This document shows positions 1 to 11,039 of a stretch of 13,799 bases of DNA, piece after piece. The stretch spans positions 1 through 13,799 of the forward strand of contig JABXHG010000140.1 of NCBI GenBank assembly GCA_013393545.1, read 5' to 3'. A program made the translations under genes and the position numbers. The number at the start of each line of letters is the position of its first letter. The first letter of the stretch is position 1. Below the pieces are notes generated by a model, which was not told the origin of the DNA, did not search any database, and saw only the letters and a list, made by a program, of their open reading frames with translations. This DNA is from Alteromonadaceae bacterium (lineage in GTDB: Bacteria > Pseudomonadota > Gammaproteobacteria > Pseudomonadales > Oleiphilaceae).

Positions 1-2
1 GC

Positions 3-122
3 GGCGGCTGCGGCGTGATCTGCTTCGAAGGCAACTTCACCGAGTTCGACGAAGGCTGCAGAAGGAGCGACGGTGACTGTGCAATGGGGCCAAAGCGTAT
101 GAAAGACGGGGAGCTGGCGTGA
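3..122 (+). CDS. C-terminal fragment of an unrecognised Cys-rich protein
   Basis: An open frame enters from the left edge and ends at TGA 120-122, giving about 39 residues. The piece contains four Cys (in GGCGVIC, then EGC and GDC) and ends in MKDGELA. Its stop overlaps the GTG start of radA in a GTGA arrangement, which is typical of translationally coupled genes and is the main reason to believe it is coding. I do not recognise the family. The clustered Cys could bind metal or form disulfides, but nothing here decides that. The start lies outside the window. It could also be a chance open frame, since only 120 bases are visible. Confidence 0.45.
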   Translation, partial: GGCGVICFEGNFTEFDEGCRRSDGDCAMGPKRMKDGELA

Positions 123-1498
123 GGGCCAAGGCGAAATCCGGCTTCGTGTGCACCGAGTGCGGACCCGATGAATCCAAGTGGGAGGGCCAGTGCACGGCCT
201 GCCAGGCCTGGAATACCATCAGCGAAGTTCGCGGTGTTGCCGGGCCAGGTAAAGGCGCCCGCAGTGCCCGCTTTGAGGGCTATGCCGGCAGCCTGTCCGA
301 GGTCAAAAGCCTGGATGACGTCAGCCTGGCGGAACAGCCACGCATCAGCACCGGCATGATGGAGTTCGACCGGGTGCTGGGCGGCGGTTTGGTGGAAGGC
401 TCAGCCGTACTGATGGGCGGCCACCCCGGCGCCGGCAAGAGCACCCTGCTGCTCCAGGCCGTGTGCCAGTTGGCGGCGAAAACCCCGGCACTGTACGTCA
501 CCGGCGAGGAATCCCTGCAGCAGGTGGCCATGCGCGCCAAGCGCCTGAGCCTGCCAACCAGCGATCTGAAAATGCTGTCGGAGACCAGCGTCGAGCGTCT
601 GATGCAGGTCGCCGAGGCCGAAAAGCCACGCATTCTGGTGATCGACAGTATCCAGGTGATGCACGTGGCCGACATTGAATCGGCCCCGGGCTCGGTGTCC
701 CAGGTGCGCGAAAGCGCCGCCTACCTCACCCGCTTCGCCAAGCAGACTGGCACCATCCTGCTGCTGGTAGGCCACGTCACCAAAGACGGGAGCCTTGCCG
801 GCCCGAAGGTACTGGAGCACATGATTGACTGCTCCATTCTGCTGGAAGGCTCCAGCGGCAGCCGCTACCGCACCCTGCGGGGAATCAAGAATCGCTTTGG
901 AGCGGTCAATGAGCTGGGCGTGTTCGCCATGCTGGAACAGGGCCTGAAAGAAGTGAAAAACCCCAGCGCTATCTTCCTGAACCGGGGCGAAGATGCCGCG
1001 CCGGGCAGCGTGGTGATGGTGATCTGGGAAGGCACCCGCCCCATGCTGGTGGAAATCCAGGCGCTGGTGGACATGGCCCAGGGCAGTTACCCAAGACGCG
1101 TTGCCGTGGGCCTGGACCAGAATCGCCTGGCCATGTTGCTGGCCGTACTGCACAGGCACGGCGGCATGCACGTGGCGGATCAGGATGTATTCGTGAACGT
1201 AGTCGGCGGCGTAAAAGTGGCCGAGACCAGTGCCGACCTGGCGCTGCTGGCTGCGGTCGTCTCTTCCTTCCGTAACCGCGCCCTGCCCCAGGATCTGGTA
1301 ATTTTCGGAGAAGTCGGCCTGTCCGGCGAAATTCGCCCGGTACCCAGCGGACAGGAACGGATTTACGAGGCCGCCAAGCACGGATTTACCCGGGCACTGG
1401 TGCCCAAAGCTAATGTACCGCGCAAGCCGGTGGATGGTATGAAGGTGATTCCGGTGACGAAGCTTTCGGATGCCCTTTCGGCGCTGGAAGAGCTTTAA
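119..1498 (+). CDS. radA: DNA repair/recombination protein RadA (Sms)
   Basis: RadA is a cytoplasmic RecA-like ATPase that drives branch migration and processing of recombination intermediates with RecA. The 459-residue length is normal for the family. The N-terminal C4 zinc finger is visible as C11, C14, C25 and C28 (CTECG and CTAC). Walker A is GHPGAGKS at 101-108 and Walker B is around 171-178 (RILVIDSI). The RadA-specific KNRFG motif is at 257-261, followed by the Lon-protease-like C-terminal domain from about residue 310. The GTG start is chosen because it places the zinc finger as in E. coli RadA and has a GGGGAG ribosome site about six bases upstream. It overlaps the preceding frame by four bases. 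No clear terminator follows, so read-through into the hipBST cassette is possible. Confidence 0.97.
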   Translation: MRAKAKSGFVCTECGPDESKWEGQCTACQAWNTISEVRGVAGPGKGARSARFEGYAGSLSEVKSLDDVSLAEQPRISTGMMEFDRVLGGGLVEGSAVLMGGHPGAGKSTLLLQAVCQLAAKTPALYVTGEESLQQVAMRAKRLSLPTSDLKMLSETSVERLMQVAEAEKPRILVIDSIQVMHVADIESAPGSVSQVRESAAYLTRFAKQTGTILLLVGHVTKDGSLAGPKVLEHMIDCSILLEGSSGSRYRTLRGIKNRFGAVNELGVFAMLEQGLKEVKNPSAIFLNRGEDAAPGSVVMVIWEGTRPMLVEIQALVDMAQGSYPRRVAVGLDQNRLAMLLAVLHRHGGMHVADQDVFVNVVGGVKVAETSADLALLAAVVSSFRNRALPQDLVIFGEVGLSGEIRPVPSGQERIYEAAKHGFTRALVPKANVPRKPVDGMKVIPVTKLSDALSALEEL

Positions 1499-1561
1499 CG
1501 CTGCCGAAACGCGCAGTTTAGTGAACCAACCCCGGACGCACCATCCCGAATACGCATTAAT

Positions 1562-1590
1562 TTGACGGAAACGGGTGATTGGAGCAATAT
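1562..1590 (+). promoter_or_regulatory. Candidate promoter of the hipBST cassette
   Basis: TTGACG at 1562-1567 is a good -35 box. At 17 bases' spacing lies CAATAT (1585-1590), a weak -10; the better TATATT at 1588-1593 is 20 bases away. It lies in the only gap upstream of hipB, so a promoter is expected here, but the exact -10 is uncertain. Confidence 0.35.
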
Positions 1591-1631
1591 ATTGATCGCA
1601 CACCATGCTTTTGCACGGTCAAGATGAATAT
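1588..1631 (+). promoter_or_regulatory. Imperfect dyad, candidate HipB operator
   Basis: Two inverted half-sites lie between the candidate promoter and hipB. The left arm reads TATATTGATCGCA (1588-1600). The right arm, TGCACGGTCAAG followed by GAATATA (1612-1631), reads on the other strand as TATATTC then CTTGACCGTGCA. Both arms thus contain a TATATT element and a TTGAYCG element, although spacing differs between them. HipB-type regulators bind dyads in their own promoters, so this is the natural operator candidate. The match is imperfect and the assignment is inferred from position. Confidence 0.35.
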
Positions 1632-1642
1632 AGAGGTCCACC

Positions 1643-1942
1643 ATGAAAACCAAACAAGGCCTGCTTGATGCCGTTCATGAAGAAATCCGGCATCTGCAAT
1701 CACTAGCCGACCGCATCGAAGCATCCGAAGAACCCGACCTCCGCCCGCTCGACAACCTGCCGGAATTACTCCGGCAACGCCGGCAGGATCTGAGCCTCAG
1801 CGCCCAAGACACCAGCGAATTAGCCGGGCTTTCTCCCAATACCTACCGCGCCATGGAAAAAGGCGACGGCAACCCGACCATCAGCACCCTGAAAAATGTG
1901 GGAGCCGTTCTGAACTTCAACGTCTGGATCGAACTGAAATGA
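1643..1942 (+). CDS. hipB: HipB-like Xre-family antitoxin/repressor
   Basis: This 99-residue protein is a DNA-binding component of a Hip toxin-antitoxin module and probably represses its own operon. Residues 40-95 form an Xre/Cro-type helix-turn-helix, with SPNTYRAMEKG (64-74) at the recognition-helix region and the usual NPTISTLKNVGAVL segment after it. The first 35 residues form a charged, probably helical extension. The ATG start has an AGAGG ribosome site six bases upstream. Its stop overlaps the hipS start in ATGA, so the two are translationally coupled. The gene assignment depends on the downstream hipS and hipT, since the HTH alone would only say Xre regulator. Confidence 0.92.
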   Translation: MKTKQGLLDAVHEEIRHLQSLADRIEASEEPDLRPLDNLPELLRQRRQDLSLSAQDTSELAGLSPNTYRAMEKGDGNPTISTLKNVGAVLNFNVWIELK

Positions 1943-2256
1943 AAGCTCTGGTGAAAATGAACAACCAGCCGGCAGGCATTCTGGAACGTGAGGGCACGAC
2001 CGTTCGTTTTCAGTACAACGAAAATTACTTGAAACTACGCCAACCCGCGCTAAGCATCAGCCTGCCACTACGCAGCGAGCCATTCGAACAGGAAGGTCTA
2101 CCAGCTTATTTTAGCGGGCTGGTCAGCGAGGGTTGGCTAAAGCGGATCCAATCAAAAGAACAGCACATCGATCCCAACGACGACTTTGCATTGCTGGTAC
2201 ACAACGGGGAAGACCTGCCGGGAGCCATTACCATTGAACTGCTTGATATGCCTTAA
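1939..2256 (+). CDS. hipS: HipS-like small protein (HipA N-terminal subdomain 1)
   Basis: This 105-residue protein corresponds to the N-terminal subdomain of classical HipA kinases, encoded here as a separate gene. In the HipBST systems described from E. coli O127:H6, HipS is the component that neutralises the HipT kinase. Visible family features are the AGILEREGTTVRFQYN strand region, ALSISLPL, YFSGLVSEGW (57-66) and the NDDFALLVHNGEDLPGAI segment. Trp66 sits where, as I recall, E. coli HipS has the Trp (W65) that reaches into the HipT active-site region. Translation is probably coupled to hipB through ATGA. Its end overlaps the proposed hipT start by 23 bases. The alternative is the front half of a frameshifted hipA, which I consider less likely because the downstream protein matches stand-alone HipT from its first residues. 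Confidence 0.88.
   Translation: MKALVKMNNQPAGILEREGTTVRFQYNENYLKLRQPALSISLPLRSEPFEQEGLPAYFSGLVSEGWLKRIQSKEQHIDPNDDFALLVHNGEDLPGAITIELLDMP
2220..2224 (+). promoter_or_regulatory. Ribosome binding site deciding the hipT TTG start
   Basis: GGGAG lies inside hipS, nine bases before TTG 2234. No comparable site is well placed before ATG 2186 or TTG 2243. Together with the family-like N-terminus, this points to initiation at 2234. Confidence 0.6.
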
Positions 2257-3199
2257 AGCTCTGCCAAAGCATTCCGGGCCTCACTACCACTCTGGCTGCC
2301 TGGAACAGCTTTTTGGCACCAGGAAAATCGATCTCAACCTGCCGCAAACCCGCCAGGACCTCGTAACCTCCATGCCCAGAAAAACCCACGGGTTTTCGAT
2401 CAGCGGTGTGCAGATGAAGTGCCAAATGGCCATCGAGAAGGAGCAGCTAAAGTTGGTGGATCACGGGGGCGAGTTCATCATGAAACCCTCGCCGGAAGAA
2501 TACCCTTACGTGGCAGAGAACGAACACACATCCCTTACCCTGATGAAACAACTGGGATTTGAAGTACCGGATTGTGGACTACTGCAATTGAACGACGGCC
2601 ATCTGGTATTCATCATTCGTCGCTACGACCGCGACCTGGCAACCGGGGCTAAAATTCATCAGGAAGACGCCATGCAGGCTCTCGGGATCGCCAACATCGG
2701 CACAGACCAGAAATACCAGTCCTCCAGTTATGAACAGGTACTGGTATTGGCCATAGAACACGCCGGCCTGGCCGTGGGGATGGAGTTGTTTCTGAGGCTG
2801 GCGTTCAGCTACCTGGTAGGCAACGATGACCACCACCTGAAAAACATCAGCTTCTTTCACGATCCCGTGTTTAAGCTGACACCTTGCTACGATGTGTTGG
2901 CATCCTCGCTTTATAGCTCAAAAGCTGACAGCCCAATGGCTTTGAAATTCTTCCAAACCGGAGAGCCAACCTATTTCCGCGAGATGGGCAACGGCTTTTA
3001 TGCCGGAAGCGACTTCATCGAACTGGCCAATAAAGTCGGCCTTCCAGAAAAAGTTGCCCGGAAGCGCCTGCACAACTTGACCAATAAAATGGAGAAAGCT
3101 GCCCCCGACACCATCACATCATCCCACATGCCGACAGACATGAAAGCCCGATATCAAGAGCTGGTCACTCAACGCATACAATTCATGCGAGTGGTGTAA
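2234..3199 (+). CDS. hipT: HipT-like Ser/Thr kinase toxin
   Basis: This is the kinase of a HipBST module; E. coli HipT phosphorylates tryptophanyl-tRNA synthetase, but the target here is unknown. From TTG 2234 the protein has 321 residues. It begins MNCLICLKALP and carries a C3/C6/H19/C22 knuckle. Next comes the Gly-rich loop with S55-I-S57 (HGFSISGVQ), equivalent to the autophosphorylated S57/S59 of E. coli HipT. The ATP-site Lys is in FIMKPSP (K84), followed by AENEH (94-98), RRYDR (129-133), the catalytic loop GNDDHHLKN (196-204, D199) and the metal-binding Asp of PCYDVL (D220). All key residues are present, so it looks active. TTG is preferred over ATG 2186 because GGGAG (2220-2224) lies nine bases upstream and the N-terminus then matches MANC of E. 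coli HipT. TTG 2243 is a weaker alternative. Confidence 0.9.
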   Translation: MNCLICLKALPKHSGPHYHSGCLEQLFGTRKIDLNLPQTRQDLVTSMPRKTHGFSISGVQMKCQMAIEKEQLKLVDHGGEFIMKPSPEEYPYVAENEHTSLTLMKQLGFEVPDCGLLQLNDGHLVFIIRRYDRDLATGAKIHQEDAMQALGIANIGTDQKYQSSSYEQVLVLAIEHAGLAVGMELFLRLAFSYLVGNDDHHLKNISFFHDPVFKLTPCYDVLASSLYSSKADSPMALKFFQTGEPTYFREMGNGFYAGSDFIELANKVGLPEKVARKRLHNLTNKMEKAAPDTITSSHMPTDMKARYQELVTQRIQFMRVV

Positions 3200-3219
3200 G
3201 CCGAGCCCGCCCCATTCCA

Positions 3220-3585
3220 TCACTCAATCATGTGAGCAAACTCCCGCTCCAGCATATTCGAATCCCCCAGATTCAGCTCCACCAGCCGCTTCAGGTGAGT
3301 CACACTGTCCAGATCGATGTACTGGCACTTAAAACCCAGGTGGTCGTCTTCCACGTGCTTTAACTCCACCGCCATGACAATCGCCCGCTCGTGGTCATCC
3401 AGATGCACCACCAGCTCACAGGGCTTGTTCAACTGGGCAGACCACCCCCGTGGCTTTCGCACCAGAACACCCTTCAGCGAGATATCCAGCACCTCGGTTT
3501 GCCACACCTCTTCCTCACAGTGCAGTTCACAAACAGCATCGAACTCGATACGGTGGAATTGGCGTTTTTCAGGGGATTGAGACAA
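3220..3585 (-). CDS. PilZ-domain c-di-GMP-binding protein (PA4608-like)
   Basis: This single-domain PilZ protein of 121 residues is a likely cytoplasmic c-di-GMP receptor. The R-x-x-x-R motif is at R8-R12 (RQFHR) and the D-x-S-x-x-G motif at 34-39 (DISLKG). The C-terminal stretch with CQYIDLDS and HLKRLVELNLGD closely matches Pseudomonas PA4608, which also lies beside radA. The TTG at 3583-3585 is chosen as start because AGGAG (3592-3596 on the plus strand as CTCCT) is six bases upstream and the N-terminus MSQSPEKRQFHR then lines up with PA4608. A longer frame from TTG 3606 adds seven residues without family support. It converges on hipT with a 20-base gap and no evident terminator. Its output partner is not visible. 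Confidence 0.9.
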   Translation of the reverse strand: MSQSPEKRQFHRIEFDAVCELHCEEEVWQTEVLDISLKGVLVRKPRGWSAQLNKPCELVVHLDDHERAIVMAVELKHVEDDHLGFKCQYIDLDSVTHLKRLVELNLGDSNMLEREFAHMIE

Positions 3586-3620
3586 GGGAAGCTCCTGACA
3601 AATCAATGGTTCCTGTCAGA

Positions 3621-3648
3621 ACTATAGTCTCTGGCGGCAGGTAATCAA
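3621..3648 (-). promoter_or_regulatory. Candidate promoter of the PilZ gene
   Basis: On the minus strand, TTGATT (3643-3648) and TATAGT (3621-3626) are spaced by 16 bases, about 36 bases upstream of the TTG start. TATAGT matches five of six consensus positions and TTGATT four. A 6-bp inverted repeat (CTGACA 3595-3600, TGTCAG 3614-3619) lies in the resulting leader and overlaps the ribosome site. The rest of the gap to hemE (3649-3794) shows no convincing terminator or other signal. Confidence 0.45.
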
Positions 3649-3794
3649 AGCGACAACCGAAAAGTCTGAACGCACTGGGCCGGCAGCGCCTCCAAAAAGC
3701 TTCAAAGACACACTCGGAAATACCGAAGAGGCCAGACAGCGGCCATTTAGGGCAGCCTCCGACCCACTCAGCAGGCTACATAGGCACGCATCAG

Positions 3795-4859
3795 TTATTG
3801 ATGATACTGCGGACTCAACTCCACAACCGCCTCGATAAACGCCCCCGCATGCTCCGGATCCACATCCGGCGTAATGCCATGCCCCAGGTTAAAGATATGC
3901 CCGGTGCCCGAACCATAGCGCTTCAGGATATCCGCCACTTCCTCGCGAATGCGCTCTTTCGGTGCATACAGCATGGCCGGGTCCATATTGCCCTGCAGCG
4001 CCACCTTATCGCCTACACGGCGACGGGCATCACCGATATCCGTGGTCCAGTCCAGACCCACCGCATCGGCACCGGAATCGGCAATCGACTCCAACCACTG
4101 ACCGCCGTTCTTGGTGAACAACACCACCGGCACACGGCGACCATCGTTCTCGCGAATCAGGCCGTCCACGATCTTCTTCATATAACGAAGCGAGAACTCC
4201 TCATAGGCCCAGCCGGTCAGCACACCGCCCCAGGTATCGAAAATCTGAATGGCCTGAGCACCGGCTTTAATCTGGCCGTTCAGGTAATCAATCACCGAAT
4301 CCGCCAGATGATCCAGCAAACGGTGCATCACCTGCGGCTGGCCGTACATCAGCTTTTTCGCTTCCGAGAAGGTCTTGGACGAGCCGCCCTCGATCATGTA
4401 GGTCGCCAGCGTCCACGGGCTGCCGGAGAAGCCAATCAGCGGCACGCTGCCATTCAGGGCGCCGCGAATGGTGGAAACCGCGTTCATCACGTAATCCAGA
4501 TCCACTTCGGCCTTCAGATTGGGCAGTGCGGCAACATCCGCTTCCGAACGAATCACGTTGCGGAATTTCGGGCCCTCGCCGGTTTCGAAATACAGGCCCA
4601 GTCCGAGCGCATCGGGAATGGTCAGGATGTCGGAGAACAAAATAGCGGCATCCAGCGGGAAGCGCTCCAACGGCTGTAGTGTGACTTCACAGGCCAAAGG
4701 CGTATTCTTGCACAGACTGAGAAAATCACCGGCTTTGGCTCGGGTGGCGCGGTATTCCGGCAGGTAACGGCCGGCCTGGCGCATCATCCATACCGGCGTG
4801 CGATCCACGGGCTGGCGCATCAGGGCGCGCAGAAAGCGGTCATTTTTCAGCTCAGTCAT
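3795..4859 (-). CDS. hemE: Uroporphyrinogen decarboxylase
   Basis: HemE removes the four acetate carboxyl groups of uroporphyrinogen III to give coproporphyrinogen III in haem synthesis, in the cytoplasm. From ATG 4857-4859 the protein is 354 residues, the same length as E. coli HemE, and begins [19 protein letters not shown] like it. Visible family signatures are [13 protein letters not shown] (24-36), with the substrate-binding arginines, [16 protein letters not shown] with the catalytic Asp at about 77, [29 protein letters not shown] and FNLGHGI near the end. The frame stays open 30 codons upstream, but that extension reaches into the terminator region and has no family match. The ribosome site (TGGA) is weak. 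The gene is separated from gltD by a strong terminator, so it probably has its own promoter within 4860-4922, which I cannot define. Confidence 0.97.
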   Translation of the reverse strand: MTELKNDRFLRALMRQPVDRTPVWMMRQAGRYLPEYRATRAKAGDFLSLCKNTPLACEVTLQPLERFPLDAAILFSDILTIPDALGLGLYFETGEGPKFRNVIRSEADVAALPNLKAEVDLDYVMNAVSTIRGALNGSVPLIGFSGSPWTLATYMIEGGSSKTFSEAKKLMYGQPQVMHRLLDHLADSVIDYLNGQIKAGAQAIQIFDTWGGVLTGWAYEEFSLRYMKKIVDGLIRENDGRRVPVVLFTKNGGQWLESIADSGADAVGLDWTTDIGDARRRVGDKVALQGNMDPAMLYAPKERIREEVADILKRYGSGTGHIFNLGHGITPDVDPEHAGAFIEAVVELSPQYHQ

Positions 4860-4922
4860 AATCATTCCAGCGTGTTGGTAAATAGACAGATAATGGGGAG
4901 CAATGATACCCCGTTTGCAGGA

Positions 4923-4958
4923 ATAAAAAAGGGCGGTTTGCCGAAGCAAGCCGCCCTT
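4923..4958 (-). terminator. Intrinsic terminator after gltBD
   Basis: Read on the minus strand, AAGGGCGGCTTGC and GCAAACCGCCCTT form a 13-bp stem with one G-U-type pair around a TTCG tetraloop. The stem runs straight into TTTTTT (plus-strand A run 4925-4930). It begins 22 bases after the gltD stop, so it ends the gltBD transcript before hemE. Confidence 0.93.
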
Positions 4959-4980
4959 CTGACACCGGTCAAGCCGTTAA

Positions 4981-10861
<5,881 letters not shown>

Positions 10862-10904
10862 AAGCGTTCTCTCGCGTAGAAATGCTTTGCCATCAGCCGC
10901 ATGC

Positions 10905-10920
10905 GCACCACGATAGTGCA
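10905..10920 (-). promoter_or_regulatory. NtrC-like binding site in the gltB leader
   Basis: The minus-strand sequence TGCACTATCGTGGTGC fits the NtrC pattern GCAC-N5-TGGTGC. It is nearly the E. coli glnA enhancer site GCACTATATTGGTGC as I recall it. It lies about 30-45 bases downstream of the predicted gltB transcription start, a position suited to repression or to looping with the upstream site. Confidence 0.6.
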
Positions 10921-10955
10921 CATTTTGTACTGACACCTAAAAAAAGGGGGATGGG

Positions 10956-10984
10956 ATTCTACGCACGTAAAACTACCTATGCAA
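10956..10984 (-). promoter_or_regulatory. Sigma70-type promoter of gltBD
   Basis: On the minus strand TTGCAT (10979-10984) and TAGAAT (10956-10961) are separated by exactly 17 bases. TAGAAT matches five of six -10 positions; the -35 matches only in TTG. Transcription would start near 10949, leaving a leader of about 88 bases. No GG-N10-GC sigma54 element is found in the gap. Confidence 0.65.
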
Positions 10985-11005
10985 GAACTTTCAATCCTTC
11001 TTGCA
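10980..11005. promoter_or_regulatory. Perfect 8-bp inverted repeat across the gltB -35 box
   Basis: TGCAAGAA (10980-10987) and TTCTTGCA (10998-11005) are perfect inverted copies ten bases apart, with centres 18 bases apart. The promoter-proximal arm overlaps the -35 hexamer. This is the geometry of a dimeric regulator's operator. I cannot name the regulator. Confidence 0.5.
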
Positions 11006-11021
11006 ATGATAGCCCGTATTA

Positions 11022-11038
11022 TGCACCAGGGTGGTGCA
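11022..11038. promoter_or_regulatory. NtrC-like binding site upstream of the gltB promoter
   Basis: TGCACCACCCTGGTGCA on the minus strand is a perfect 7-bp dyad with a 3-base centre. It matches the E. coli glnA NtrC site TGCACCAACATGGTGC in both arms and spacing, as I recall that site. It is centred about 80 bases upstream of the predicted gltB start and directly after the damX stop codon. It could fold as a damX 3' hairpin, but no T tract follows, so a terminator is less likely. Confidence 0.65.
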
Positions 11039-11039
11039 A

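Noticed and set aside
1499..1561. Terminator of radA
   Set aside because: Only a 4-bp stem (CTGC/GCAG) without a T tract is visible.
401..1606. Minus-strand open frame of 401 codons opposite radA
   Set aside because: radA on the plus strand has intact zinc-finger, Walker and KNRFG motifs; the opposite frame resembles no family.
1939..3199. A hipA pseudogene split by a frameshift
   Set aside because: The second gene has its own ribosome site and a HipT-like N-terminus, all kinase residues are intact, and the split falls at the natural HipS/HipT boundary.
3649..3794. Terminator of hemE
   Set aside because: Only short stems such as GGCC/GGCC and AGCCT/AGGCT are seen, none followed by a T tract.
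10862..10936. N-terminal extension of GltB from GTG 10936
   Set aside because: It would lengthen the propeptide to about 39 residues. GltB of pseudomonads starts close to the GLY-x-PDEF motif, and the extension region contains the NtrC-like site.
11022..11038. Intrinsic terminator after damX
   Set aside because: The hairpin is perfect but is followed by TAATACGG rather than a T tract, and it fits an NtrC site better.
10862..11039. A sigma54 promoter for gltB driven by the NtrC sites
   Set aside because: No GG-N10-GC element is present. The nearest candidate, GGGCTATCATTGC, has the wrong spacing.
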